29,180 bases of DNA from UQRS01 sp964481575 (GCA_964481575.1 CAYZTR010000027.1:1-29180), one strand, 5' to 3'; counted from the first letter of the stretch, positions 14,612-22,704 are shown. Translations and numbers: made by a program. The notes: a model not told the origin generated them from the sequence alone.

Positions 14612-15925
14612 ATGCTGTTGGCATTTATTCTTTTTGTTCTGACCTATGTTTGCATGATTCTATGTCCCAGAATTCGGTGCTGGGTGGCGCTGGCCGGGGC
14701 GGCAGTTTTTATCTTTTTGCAAATAACCGGTATCTTGCCCATGGCCGACGGCTCCTCCTACAGTTTGTTGACGGCGGCCGGTGCGGTGAACTGGAATGTG
14801 CTGATGATGCTGACGGGTACCATGATCACGGTGGCCCTGTTCATTGAGTCCAAAATGCCCAATCGTTTGGCTGATTGGCTCTTGACAAAATGCGCCAGCG
14901 TTCGGCTGGTGGTAGTGGTCATGTCTTTGTTTGCAGGGGTGGTCTCCGCCTTCGTGGACAATGTGGCTACTGTGTTGATGATCGCACCGGTGGGACTGGC
15001 CATTGCCAAAAAGCTGGATATTTCCCCAGTACCCATGCTCATTTGCATTTCGGTTTCCTCTAATTTGCAGGGAGCGGCCACTCTGGTGGGAGATACCACC
15101 TCCATCCTGTTGGCTGGACAAGCCGGCATGGATTTTACCGACTTTTTTTGGATGGAAGGGCGGCCGGGAATCTTCTGGGCGGTGGAACTGGGGGCGGTTG
15201 CCACCGTGCCGGTGATTCTGTTCCTGTTCCGCAAGGCCAGGGGACGGGTAGAAGCCCACGATCTGACGCCGGTGACCGATTACTTCCCCACATGGCTGCT
15301 GCTATCCAATATTATATTGCTGATCCTGGCCTCTTTCCTACCCGACAAACCGGAACTGACCAACGGTCTGCTTTGTATCGGTGTAGCGCTGGTGGGACTC
15401 CTGCGTGCGGTATTGCAGTCGCGGAGTCTGCACAGTCTGAAGCAGGCGGTCTCCCAGGTGGACTATATGACGCTGCTGCTTCTGGCGGGACTGTTCGTGG
15501 TAATTGACGGGATCGAGAATGCAGGGGTTATTGCCATGATTGCCCAATGGTTTCTGCGGCTTGGCGGCGGGGATCTGTTCCGGATGTACACCTTAATTGT
15601 ATGGGGCTCGGTGGTGTTTTCTGCCTTTGTGGATAATATTCCCTATGTGGCGACTATGCTGCCGGTTATCAGCGGCATTTCTTCCATGATGGGCTGTTCC
15701 CCCTATGTGCTGTATTTCGGACTATTGGTGGGCGCTACCCTGGGTGGGAATCTGACCCCCATCGGCGCCTCGGCCAATATTGCCGCCATTGGCATTTTGC
15801 AGAAGGAGGGCTACCAGGCCAGCGGCAAGGATTTTATGCGTATCGGCGTCCCCTTCACTCTGACGGCGGTGTTGGTGGGATATTTGTATTGCTGGATTGT
15901 CTGGGCCGGCGTCGGGATGGGGTAA
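14612..15925 (+). CDS. ArsB/NhaD-superfamily ion transporter
   Basis: 437 aa with about eleven hydrophobic segments. Family members move anions or exchange sodium and protons across the cytoplasmic membrane. Both inverted-repeat halves carry the hairpin signature: SAFVDNVATVLMIAPVG in the first and SAFVDNIPYVATMLPV in the second. GATLGGNLTPIGASANI near the end is the typical C-terminal motif. AAAGGGG precedes the ATG by 9 nt, and a structured leader lies upstream. The next gene follows after 63 nt. The substrate (arsenite, sodium/proton, citrate or another anion) cannot be fixed; no arsenic genes adjoin it, which makes arsenite less likely. Confidence 0.88.
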   Translation: MLLAFILFVLTYVCMILCPRIRCWVALAGAAVFIFLQITGILPMADGSSYSLLTAAGAVNWNVLMMLTGTMITVALFIESKMPNRLADWLLTKCASVRLVVVVMSLFAGVVSAFVDNVATVLMIAPVGLAIAKKLDISPVPMLICISVSSNLQGAATLVGDTTSILLAGQAGMDFTDFFWMEGRPGIFWAVELGAVATVPVILFLFRKARGRVEAHDLTPVTDYFPTWLLLSNIILLILASFLPDKPELTNGLLCIGVALVGLLRAVLQSRSLHSLKQAVSQVDYMTLLLLAGLFVVIDGIENAGVIAMIAQWFLRLGGGDLFRMYTLIVWGSVVFSAFVDNIPYVATMLPVISGISSMMGCSPYVLYFGLLVGATLGGNLTPIGASANIAAIGILQKEGYQASGKDFMRIGVPFTLTAVLVGYLYCWIVWAGVGMG

Positions 15926-15988
15926 TCTGCTGTGCATACTGCGGCGACCTTGGGGGATACTAAGAGAAAACCGCAAGGAGGCAAAATC

Positions 15989-16420
15989 ATGAAACAGGAC
16001 AGTATTGCGTTATTACAGCATTGTAACACCGGTGTGAAGATGGGAATTACCGCCATTGAGGAGGTACTGCCGGCCGCCCGGGATCATCGGCTCAAGACCA
16101 TTTTGACCCATTATAAGGAGGAAAATACCCGGCTGGGCCAGGAAACGGGAGATTTGCTCCGATCCTACGGGGAGGACGGAAAAGCCCCCGGTCCCCTGGC
16201 GAAGGGGATGTCCTGGATGAAAACCAATATGAAGCTGACCATGGATCCCAGCGATTCCACAGTGGCCGATCTTATGACCGACGGATGTAATATGGGAATC
16301 AAGTATTTAAACCAGTATCTGAATGAATATGAATCTGCCGATCAGAAGGTGAAGCATCTGGCTCACCGTTTGCTGGATTTGGAGACCCGCATGGCGGAGG
16401 ATGTCCGGTCGTATCTGTAA
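15989..16420 (+). CDS. Small helical-bundle protein of unknown function
   Basis: 143 aa, almost entirely helical by composition, with alternating charged and hydrophobic residues. Regions such as HYKEENTRLGQETGDLLRSY and VKHLAHRLLDLETRMAEDV suggest a four-helix bundle like ferritin-like or DUF2383-type proteins. No clear diiron motif is seen, so metal binding is not claimed. The start is the ATG at 15989 with AAGGAGG 7 nt upstream; an earlier in-frame GTG at 15932 is rejected. It follows the transporter gene by 63 nt on the same strand and is probably cotranscribed. Two hairpins follow the stop codon. Confidence 0.75.
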   Translation: MKQDSIALLQHCNTGVKMGITAIEEVLPAARDHRLKTILTHYKEENTRLGQETGDLLRSYGEDGKAPGPLAKGMSWMKTNMKLTMDPSDSTVADLMTDGCNMGIKYLNQYLNEYESADQKVKHLAHRLLDLETRMAEDVRSYL

Positions 16421-16422
16421 AT

Positions 16423-16439
16423 GGCGGGTATTGCCCGCC
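16423..16439 (+). other. Short hairpin after the helical-bundle gene
   Basis: GGCGGG and CCCGCC around a 5-nt loop, 2 nt after the stop codon, with no T-tract. It is probably an mRNA 3' end stabiliser upstream of the true terminator. Confidence 0.4.
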
Positions 16440-16505
16440 GCAGAAAGGGGAAGTTTCGGAAGCCGTGCTTTTTCATGGTGCGTGATCATAGGATATTTTT
16501 GCAGG

Positions 16506-16551
16506 AGGGCGGCGCAGCGAAAGGCTGGGCCGCCCTTTGATATGGTTTTGC
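16506..16551 (+). terminator. Terminator of the transporter/helical-bundle transcript
   Basis: AGGGCGGC and GCCGCCCT form the base, with an inner CAGC-GAAA-GGCTG hairpin. A broken T-run follows, ending TTTT at 16551. Confidence 0.65.
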
Positions 16552-16711
16552 TATGGGCTTTTTATGGTTGCGGCAGGACTTTTCAGATATGTGTAAGGGG
16601 AAAAAAGGGGCGGAAAAGCCGTTGGGCTGTGGCGAAAACAGGCGTTGTTCCCAACGTTGTTCTGCGGCCAAGTTTTTATTCAATTGGGCAATATTCTGCT
16701 TTCGGGTTCTA
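16552..16711. other. Intergenic stretch before the TetR-family gene
   Basis: No supportable gene or known RNA. The region upstream of the TetR-family start totals about 390 bases; its right part holds the promoter and a small upstream ORF. Confidence 0.45.
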
Positions 16712-16741
16712 TTGATCTTTTCGCAGTCAATATGATATAAT
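16712..16741 (+). promoter_or_regulatory. Sigma-A promoter of the TetR-family gene
   Basis: TTGATC (16712-16717), 18-nt spacer, extended -10 TGATATAAT ending at 16741. It predicts a 5' UTR of about 190 nt. Confidence 0.65.
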
Positions 16742-16772
16742 TACTGAAAACAGCGCCGTAGCAGAGGAACCC

Positions 16773-16835
16773 ATGCCAATGGTTGCAAAGATTTCCGGTA
16801 TGGAATTCACCCAGGCCGGCCCGGCAGCGAAATGA
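16773..16835 (+). CDS. Candidate 20-aa upstream ORF in the TetR-family leader
   Basis: ATG at 16773 opens a 20-codon frame (MPMVAKISGMEFTQAGPAAK) ending in TGA at 16835, with AGAGGA 4 nt upstream. It lies wholly inside the predicted leader of the regulator gene. It may be a translated leader peptide or chance. Confidence 0.25.
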   Translation: MPMVAKISGMEFTQAGPAAK

Positions 16836-16941
16836 ATCTGTGTCCTTATTCAAAGTGTAGGGCCGCAACCCACGGGGTCCAGGTGCTTTTTCATTTATTG
16901 TTGGTTTCAACTTGATTTCGGAGAAAGCGTAGGTGTAGTTG

Positions 16942-17517
16942 ATGTCTCAAATTACAAAGAGAGCCTTGGAGCAATCCTTAAAAAATCTATTGTTAAAAAA
17001 GCCCCTTACCAAGATCACCATCAATGACATCACCGAGAATTGTGGCATCAATCGAATGACATTTTACTATCATTTTAAGGACATCTATGATCTTGTGGAA
17101 TGGTCTTGTCTGGAAGATGCGCGCAAGGCGCTGGAGGAAAAGAAAACACATGATACCTGGCAGCAGGGCCTTTTGCAAATTTTCTATGCTGTTCGGGAAA
17201 ACAAGCCCTTTATTATGAATGTTTATCGTTGTGTAGACCGTGAGCAGGTGGAAAAATACTTAAAGCCCTTAACCGACAATTTGCTGATGGGGGTGGTGGA
17301 AGAACAGTCGGCCGGCTTTACCGTGCGCCAGGAAGATAAAGAATTCATTGCCCGTGTGTATTCCTACATTTTTGTGGGACTTATGTTGGATTGGATCAAA
17401 GATGATATGCTGGAGACCCCGGAAACCATCGTTGAAAAGCTGGCCTTAGTGATCCAGGATTCTTTTTCCAAGGCCTTGGAACGGTTCAACCTGAATGAAT
17501 CAAATCGCTGCTTTTGA
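16942..17517 (+). CDS. TetR/AcrR-family transcriptional regulator
   Basis: 191 aa. The N-terminal helix-turn-helix reads ITINDITENCGINRMTFYYH then FKDIYDLV (about residues 27-55), the classic TetR form. The C-terminal effector domain, with VYSYIFVGLMLDWIKDDM, resembles the DhaS-type TetR_C group. I chose the ATG at 16942 over the adjacent TTG at 16939; AGGTG precedes it by 6 nt. The gene lies upstream of, and parallel to, an oleate hydratase gene, separated by a terminator and a separate promoter. Since TetR proteins often control the neighbouring gene, it probably represses the hydratase in response to a fatty acid or related ligand. A candidate operator is described at 17608-17627. Confidence 0.9.
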   Translation: MSQITKRALEQSLKNLLLKKPLTKITINDITENCGINRMTFYYHFKDIYDLVEWSCLEDARKALEEKKTHDTWQQGLLQIFYAVRENKPFIMNVYRCVDREQVEKYLKPLTDNLLMGVVEEQSAGFTVRQEDKEFIARVYSYIFVGLMLDWIKDDMLETPETIVEKLALVIQDSFSKALERFNLNESNRCF

Positions 17518-17538
17518 TTAAATTTTTTACAGATTCGT

Positions 17539-17572
17539 GCCCGGTGATAAAGGTTTTATCACCGGGCCTTTT
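17539..17572 (+). terminator. Terminator of the TetR-family gene
   Basis: A perfect 13-bp stem (GCCCGGTGATAAA with TTTATCACCGGGC), a 3-nt loop, then CTTTTG. Confidence 0.9.
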
Positions 17573-17579
17573 GTGTTTA

Positions 17580-17607
17580 TTGTACGAATCCTGAAATTGA
17601 ATATAAT
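17580..17607 (+). promoter_or_regulatory. Promoter of the oleate hydratase gene
   Basis: TTGTAC (17580-17585), 16-nt spacer, TATAAT (17602-17607). It lies 33 nt before the start codon. Confidence 0.65.
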
Positions 17608-17627
17608 GAAATTACAAAATAAATTTC
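17608..17627. promoter_or_regulatory. Candidate TetR-family operator
   Basis: A 20-bp inverted repeat, GAAATT-N8-AATTTC, directly follows the -10 box and spans the likely transcription start. A wider pair, CTGAAATT (17591-17598) and AATTTCAG (17622-17629), nests around it. The position suits repression. Confidence 0.45.
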
Positions 17628-17640
17628 AGGAGGTTTTACC

Positions 17641-19437
17641 ATGTATTATTCTGCAGGTACTTATGAATCCTTTGCGCATCCCGAAAAGCCGAAAGACGTA
17701 GACAAAAAATCTGCGTATATCATCGGCACAGGTTTGGCAGGCCTTACGGCCGCTTTCTATCTTGTCCGTGACGGACAGATGAAAGGAGAACACATTCACA
17801 TCTTTGAAAAACTGGATCTGGCCGGCGGCAGCTGCGACGGCCGGAAGGATGTCACCAAGGGCTTCTTTATGCGCGGTGGCCGGGAGATGGATAACCACTT
17901 TGAGGTTATGTGGGATATGTTCCGTGACGTTCCGTCTCTTGAAACGCCAGGTGTCTCTGTTCTTGACGAGTACTATTGGCTCAACAAGCATGATCCCAAC
18001 TATTCGCTGTGCAGAGCCTCGGTCAACCGCGGCGAAGACGCCCATACCGATAAAAAATTCGGCCTGGACAAAGATTCAGCCCTTGCCCTTTCACGGTTGT
18101 TCATTACGCCGGAAAAGGAGCTGGAGGGTAAGAAGATTTCTGATGTGCTGCCGGATACCTTCTGGAATACGAACTTCTGGCTTTACTGGCAGACGATGTT
18201 CGCGTTCCAGCGTTGGTCCAGCGCGCTGGAGATGAAGCGGTATCTTTGCCGCTATGTGCATCATATTGACGGGTTGCCGGATTTCAGTGCCCTTCGGTTC
18301 ACCAAATTCAATCAGTATGAGAGCTTGATTATGCCGTTAGTCAAATATCTGGAGTCCCACAATGTTAAGATTGAATACGGCATGGATGTGAAAAACGTCG
18401 TTATTGATACGGTTGGTGACAAGAAGATCGCCAGACAGATCGTATACATCAAGGATGGCGCGGAACAGACGATTGATTTGATTGAAGACGATCTTGTTTT
18501 CATTACCAATGGGTGTTGCACCGATACTTCCTGCTACGGCGATCAGCCCCATGCACCGGATCTTTCCAAGATCAAGAATGGGTCCGGCGAATCCTGGGAT
18601 ATGTGGAAAAACATTGCCAAGCAGGCCAAGCACGGCGAATTTGGCAATCCGGAGGCGTTCTGCAGCGATGTTGAGGCAACCAACTGGATGAGCGCCACAG
18701 TGGCCACCGCAAACAAGGATATTATTGAACATATTATCAAAATCTGCAAGCGGGATCCCCGTGAAGGAAAGGTGACCACCGGCGGTATTGTTACCGTAAA
18801 AGACAGCACAGAAAATTGGTATCTGTCCTGGACCATCAATCGCCAGCCCCAGTTCAAGGCCCAGGATAAAGATACCGTTCTGGTTTGGCTGTATGCTCTC
18901 AACACCAATACAAACGGCAATTATGTGAAAAAGGCCATGCGGAACTGCACCGGTGAGGAAGTGTGCCGTGAATGGCTGTATCACATCGGGATCCCGGAAA
19001 ACGAGATTGAGATTCTGGCCCAAAATGCATGTAACACCACCACCTGTTTTATGCCCTATATCAATGCCTTTTTCCAGCCGAGAAAGAACGAAGATCGTCC
19101 CCACGTTGTTCCCGACGGCGCTGTGAACTTTGCTTTTTTGGGTCAGTTTGCCGAGACCCCCCGGGATACCATCTTCACCATTGAATACTCCATGCGTACG
19201 GGGATGGAATCCGTCTATACACTCCTGGATGTGGATCGCGGTGTGCCGGAGGTTTGGGGCAGTAAGTATGACGTCCGTGAATTGCTGCGTGCCTGCTATT
19301 ACGCCATTGATAAAAAGCCGATTACCGATGTGAAGTTGTCTTTTAAAGAGAAGGAAATGCTGAAGGTTTTAATGAAAAAAGTGAAGGGAACCGACATTGA
19401 GATCCTTATGAAAGAAAGCGGCCTGATTCAGGAATAG
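17641..19437 (+). CDS. ohyA: Oleate hydratase (FAD-dependent, MCRA family)
   Basis: 598 aa, normal for the family. It adds water to the cis-9 double bond of oleate and related unsaturated fatty acids, giving 10-hydroxy products, and works at the membrane surface. The FAD site starts YIIGTGLAGLTAAFYL (G29-x-G31-x-x-G34), followed by IFEKLDLAGGS. The active-site loop MRGGREMDNHFEVMWD carries E82. EMKRYLCRYVHHIDGLPD carries Y201. These numbers match the catalytic residues reported for the S. aureus enzyme. AGGAGG precedes the ATG by 7 nt. It has its own promoter and operator-like repeat, and a strong terminator follows. In gut bacteria the enzyme detoxifies and modifies dietary unsaturated fatty acids. 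Confidence 0.96.
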   Translation: MYYSAGTYESFAHPEKPKDVDKKSAYIIGTGLAGLTAAFYLVRDGQMKGEHIHIFEKLDLAGGSCDGRKDVTKGFFMRGGREMDNHFEVMWDMFRDVPSLETPGVSVLDEYYWLNKHDPNYSLCRASVNRGEDAHTDKKFGLDKDSALALSRLFITPEKELEGKKISDVLPDTFWNTNFWLYWQTMFAFQRWSSALEMKRYLCRYVHHIDGLPDFSALRFTKFNQYESLIMPLVKYLESHNVKIEYGMDVKNVVIDTVGDKKIARQIVYIKDGAEQTIDLIEDDLVFITNGCCTDTSCYGDQPHAPDLSKIKNGSGESWDMWKNIAKQAKHGEFGNPEAFCSDVEATNWMSATVATANKDIIEHIIKICKRDPREGKVTTGGIVTVKDSTENWYLSWTINRQPQFKAQDKDTVLVWLYALNTNTNGNYVKKAMRNCTGEEVCREWLYHIGIPENEIEILAQNACNTTTCFMPYINAFFQPRKNEDRPHVVPDGAVNFAFLGQFAETPRDTIFTIEYSMRTGMESVYTLLDVDRGVPEVWGSKYDVRELLRACYYAIDKKPITDVKLSFKEKEMLKVLMKKVKGTDIEILMKESGLIQE

Positions 19438-19504
19438 ACCCACCTGCTTTTGTGAAATCAAGTGCTCACAAACCGGCAATTGCATCGTAGATAACTGTAA
19501 CGAC

Positions 19505-19536
19505 AAAAGCCCTGACCGATGATGGTCAGGGCTTTT
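19505..19536. terminator. Bidirectional terminator between ohyA and the thiamine operon
   Basis: A 13-bp perfect stem (AAAAGCCCTGACC with GGTCAGGGCTTTT) and a 6-nt loop, with T-runs built into both arms. It serves converging ohyA and ABC-transporter transcripts. Confidence 0.9.
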
Positions 19537-19610
19537 ACTATAAACCTGTTCTAATTGCTTAGCAGACTGTGGAGTATACAACTGCATCATAACACAGACG
19601 GCGGCAGTCG

Positions 19611-20363
19611 TCAGTGATACAATTGCTCCCCCAGCGCCTCCAGGATCTGCCGTTTATATTCCATATACTTCGCCGAGGCGGTGAACATGGCGTCCCGGGG
19701 TCGGGGGGTGTTGATCTGAATTTCCGTGGTAATGGTGCCGGGTTGGCCGGTCATAATCAGCACCCGGTCAGAGAGGAAAATGGCCTCGTCGATATCGTGG
19801 GTAATGAAAATGGTGGCCAGTTCCATATGCTCCATCAGCTCCAGGAACCACAGGTGCATCTGCCGTTTGGTAATGGCGTCCAAGGCGCTGAAGGGTTCAT
19901 CCAGCAGTGCGGCCTTGCCGCTAAACAGGCAGGTTCGCAAAAAGGCCGCTCGCTGCCGCATGCCGCCGGACAGCTGGCAGGGGTATTTATTGGCCGTACC
20001 CTGTAGGCCGAATTCTTCCAGCTTGGGCAGGGCTACGGCCCGGGCCTCCTGTTTGGACATACCAGCCAGGGTCAGGGGGAGGATCACGTTGTCCAAAATC
20101 TTCTTGTGGGGTAACAGCAAATCCTTTTGCTGCATGTAGCTGACCTGGCCGGTTCGGCCGGTGACGTCCTCCCCGTCCAGCTGTACGCTGCCGCTGTCCG
20201 GCAGGGAAAGGCCGGCCAGAATGTGGAACAGGGTGGATTTCCCCACGCCGCTGACGCCCAGCAGCGCCACGATCTCCCGGCGATGCACCGTAAGATTGAC
20301 CTGCCGCAGGACGTTTTTATCCCCGAAGGATTTGCAGATGTCTGTTGCCATCAGCTGGGACAT
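19611..20363 (-). CDS. thiZ: ABC transporter ATPase, thiamine precursor uptake
   Basis: 250 aa. It powers the importer from the cytoplasmic face. Walker A is GVSGVGKST (36-44), the Q-loop lies in SYMQQKD, the ABC signature is LSGGMRQR (131-138), Walker B ends LLDEP with E156, and the switch histidine is H189 in FITHDIDEA. It is of the SsuB/TauB/ThiZ type. GGAGG lies 9 nt before the ATG, and the gene starts 36 nt after the stop of the binding protein. It is the last gene of an operon headed by a TPP riboswitch, which sets the substrate as thiamine or its pyrimidine precursor rather than a sulfonate. The name follows the ThiXYZ system by context. Confidence 0.9.
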   Translation of the reverse strand: MSQLMATDICKSFGDKNVLRQVNLTVHRREIVALLGVSGVGKSTLFHILAGLSLPDSGSVQLDGEDVTGRTGQVSYMQQKDLLLPHKKILDNVILPLTLAGMSKQEARAVALPKLEEFGLQGTANKYPCQLSGGMRQRAAFLRTCLFSGKAALLDEPFSALDAITKRQMHLWFLELMEHMELATIFITHDIDEAIFLSDRVLIMTGQPGTITTEIQINTPRPRDAMFTASAKYMEYKRQILEALGEQLYH

Positions 20364-20399
20364 GGCCGGTTTCCTCCCTTCTGGCAGTGTTTGTCCGGA

Positions 20400-21428
20400 T
20401 CACTCCGGCAGGTAGTCGTTGGTGAAGCCGGTGTTTTCCGCCAGCTTGACCTCCACCAGATCATTGTCATTGAGCCAGTTGTAGAAGCCGTTCCAGCGGG
20501 CGGGATCAATGTAGCCCCAGCGGTCGCAGTCCTTCATATACTCGGCAGACAGGAACTTCTGGCTGGCGACAACCAGATCTTCGGAACCCTGCAGAGAGCC
20601 GGTGGAGTCCCCTGCAATGAGAATCTGAGCAGATTCTTCCGGATTGTCAATGGCATATTGATATCCCTTGGCGGTGGCGGCCAAAAAGGCTTTGGCCGTC
20701 TCCGGATTTTCCTCCAGGAAGGTGTTGTTGGCAAACAGCACCGGGGTGTAATAATCAAAGGTGGAATCCAGGTCGGCCAGATCAAAGTAATCGTAATCTA
20801 ACCCCTGTAGTCCGGCGGAAATGCAGCCCCAGCCGTCAAAAACCCAGATGGCGTCGGTCTGTTTGGCCGCCAGAGCAGCTGCTTCATCGGTGATATCGTT
20901 GTAAATCAGATTGACCTGCTCCCAGTCGCCGCCGTCATCGGTAACCAGCTTTTTCAGCATGGCCAACTCAATGGGAGACTCCCAGGTGGAGTAGGTATGC
21001 CCGGCCAGCCCGGCGGGGGTATCCATGCCCTCTCCGGCCCGGGAAATGATCCCGGAGGTGTTGTGCTGCACCAGAGCGGCTACGGTGGTAATCTCCATGG
21101 GTTCCTCAGAAGCCCAGGCAGCGGCCAGGGTATCCTGAGCACTGATGGCAAACTGGGCCTTGCCGGAAGCGCACAGAGCGGCGGCGCCGTCCTCCGGGGG
21201 TTGCTGAATGGTTACATGGAGACCGGCTTCCTCATAATATCCCTTGTCCAGCGCTACATAAAAACCGGTATGATTGGTGTTGGGTGTCCAATCCAGGCAA
21301 AGGGTGATGTCCACCGCGTCGCCGGTGGTTTGGGTGTCGTTGCCGGTGTTCCCGCCGCAGGCGGCCAGAGACAGCATTAGAGTAGCAGCCACAACGGCTG
21401 CCAGGCATTTTTTCAAACAGTTTCTCAT
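20400..21428 (-). CDS. thiY: Substrate-binding lipoprotein, NMT1/THI5-like (ThiY)
   Basis: 342 aa. The N-terminus is a lipoprotein signal: MRNCLKK, a hydrophobic run, then lipobox LAAC with C24 as the lipidated cysteine. The mature part opens LCLDWTPNTNHTGFYVALDK, the hallmark of NMT1/THI5-like proteins that bind the thiamine pyrimidine moiety, and continues with the periplasmic-binding fold II. Upstream in-frame codons exist, but AAGGAG precedes the ATG at 21428 by 8 nt. The ATG overlaps the permease stop codon (ATGA), so translation is coupled. It works outside the membrane, handing substrate to the permease. Specificity (formylaminopyrimidine, HMP or thiamine) is not resolvable here. Confidence 0.93.
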   Translation of the reverse strand: MRNCLKKCLAAVVAATLMLSLAACGGNTGNDTQTTGDAVDITLCLDWTPNTNHTGFYVALDKGYYEEAGLHVTIQQPPEDGAAALCASGKAQFAISAQDTLAAAWASEEPMEITTVAALVQHNTSGIISRAGEGMDTPAGLAGHTYSTWESPIELAMLKKLVTDDGGDWEQVNLIYNDITDEAAALAAKQTDAIWVFDGWGCISAGLQGLDYDYFDLADLDSTFDYYTPVLFANNTFLEENPETAKAFLAATAKGYQYAIDNPEESAQILIAGDSTGSLQGSEDLVVASQKFLSAEYMKDCDRWGYIDPARWNGFYNWLNDNDLVEVKLAENTGFTNDYLPE

Positions 21429-22204
21429 GATTTTTTCTCCTTCTTTTGCACTTGTTCCCAGGGCATGGACAAGCGGGACAGCAGGTGGACGGCCAGCATC
21501 AGCAAAAGGCTCACCGCCACAATCACGATAATGACGGCAAAGACCTTGTCCGTCCGGTATGCTTTCCGCACCCGGGTCATATACATGCCCAGCCCGGTGT
21601 CGCCGCCCAGCCATTCGGAAATGACGGCGCCCACCACGGCGTAAGAGGCCGAAACCTGTAGCCCTGAAAAGAACTGGGGCAGGGCGCCCGGCCACTTGAC
21701 ATGGAAAAAGATCTGATAGTTTTTGGCTCCCATGGCCCGCAGTAGATTCATCTGATCCGGATCAGCGGTCGCATAGCCTCCCAGCAACCCGATGGTGATG
21801 GGGAAGAAGGTGGTCAGAGCGATGAGGGTGATTTTGGGTGCCATACCAAACCCCATCCATACCACCAGAATGGGGGCAATGGCCACAGTGGGGATGGTTT
21901 GGGACAGGATCAGAATAGGGTAGATGGCCCGGCGCAGCACCGGAATCGCATCCATAATGGTGGCCACCAGCATGGCCACGCCTACCCCGATCAGCAGACC
22001 GTACAGCGCCTCCAACAGGGTGTATCTGGCCCCGTTCCACAGATTCCCCCGGTCGCCCACCAGAACCCGGGCCACCGCGCCGGGACTGGGCAGCATGTAA
22101 GAACCGATCTTCCCAGACGCCGTCAGGAAATACCAGACCAGCAGCACCAGGGCCAGGGCCAGCACGGGGGATAAACAGTTAATGAAATTTTGCAGTTTTT
22201 TCAT
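21425..22204 (-). CDS. thiX: ABC transporter permease, thiamine precursor uptake
   Basis: 259 aa with six or so membrane segments, binding-protein-dependent inner-membrane component. The EAA loop that docks to the ATPase reads about GAKNYQIFFHVKWPGALPQF. It belongs to the SsuC/TauC/ThiX group. The start ATG at 22204 lies 26 nt inside the preceding small gene, with no good SD, and the stop overlaps the start of the binding protein, so the three genes are translationally chained. The basic tail (KKEKKS) is cytoplasmic. Confidence 0.92.
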   Translation of the reverse strand: MKKLQNFINCLSPVLALALVLLVWYFLTASGKIGSYMLPSPGAVARVLVGDRGNLWNGARYTLLEALYGLLIGVGVAMLVATIMDAIPVLRRAIYPILILSQTIPTVAIAPILVVWMGFGMAPKITLIALTTFFPITIGLLGGYATADPDQMNLLRAMGAKNYQIFFHVKWPGALPQFFSGLQVSASYAVVGAVISEWLGGDTGLGMYMTRVRKAYRTDKVFAVIIVIVAVSLLLMLAVHLLSRLSMPWEQVQKKEKKS

Positions 22205-22475
22205 GGATGGTGAGAATTTCGCCTTTCGGTTTGTAAGAGATCTTCACATAGGCGCTGACGGCCGGGGCCCCTGCCTCGATGGCTACCAGCTGGCAGTTTT
22301 TAACAATCTCCATGAGCTGATTGTAGTCGGTGCCCTCAATGGTGGTTTCAAAGGGGCCTACATAGTAGTTGAGCCCGGTGGACTTGATGTAGTCAATGAC
22401 AGCGTCCACAATGCGGACTACCTCGGCGGTTTCCTCCACCTTGGGCAGGACCTGAATGGCAACACTTGCGTTCAT
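22179..22475 (-). CDS. Thiamine-binding protein, MTH1187/YqgV (DUF77) family
   Basis: 98 aa. Typical opening NASVAIQVLPKVEETAEVVR and later YYVGPFETTIEGTDYNQLME identify the MTH1187/YqgV-like fold, whose members bind thiamine-like ligands; similar proteins sit in thiamine-uptake operons. AAGGAGG lies 8 nt before the ATG at 22475. It is the first gene after the riboswitch terminator and overlaps the permease gene by 26 nt. It is cytoplasmic, without a signal peptide. It may buffer or sense imported thiamine or pyrimidine; the precise role is uncertain. Confidence 0.88.
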   Translation of the reverse strand: MNASVAIQVLPKVEETAEVVRIVDAVIDYIKSTGLNYYVGPFETTIEGTDYNQLMEIVKNCQLVAIEAGAPAVSAYVKISYKPKGEILTIHEKTAKFH

Positions 22476-22512
22476 TTTTACTTCCTCCTTTTTTATTTGT
22501 ATTTGGAAAAAT

Positions 22513-22534
22513 AAAAAACCCGCCTGAAGGCGGG
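22513..22534 (-). terminator. Riboswitch-controlled intrinsic terminator
   Basis: Minus strand CCCGCC-TTCA-GGCGGG followed by six T. It lies between the TPP aptamer and the first gene, so it is the attenuator. Confidence 0.85.
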
Positions 22535-22569
22535 GAGCTATGGCGGACAAAATCCGCCTGTATCTGAAG

Positions 22570-22655
22570 GACACACTCCCTACGTCGGTACTAACCGTGT
22601 CAGGTTCATAGGGTCGAAGCCGAACTTCCTCTCAGCCCCAAAGGGCTCCCCCGTT
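22570..22655 (-). ncRNA. TPP riboswitch (THI element)
   Basis: On the minus strand the conserved aptamer blocks appear in order: GGGGGAGCCC, GGGGCTGAGAG, CGACCCTATGAACCTGACAC, GGTTAGTACCGACGTAGGGA. CTGAGA, GAACCTGA and CGTAGGGA are the diagnostic TPP-binding segments. It starts about 12 nt after the predicted transcription start and is followed by a second hairpin (22542-22558) and the terminator. TPP binding would stop transcription of the uptake operon. Confidence 0.97.
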
Positions 22656-22675
22656 GTTTTTCATTTTTCGACGTC

Positions 22676-22704
22676 ATTATAGCACGCGGTGTACTGTTTG
22701 TCAA
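22676..22704 (-). promoter_or_regulatory. Consensus sigma-A promoter of the thiamine operon
   Basis: Minus strand TTGACA (22704-22699), 17-nt spacer, TATAAT (22681-22676): a perfect consensus in both boxes. Confidence 0.9.

Noticed and set aside
16680..16910. Possible 76-aa minus-strand gene opposite the TetR-family leader
   Set aside because: No SD or domain, and a good plus-strand promoter lies within it.
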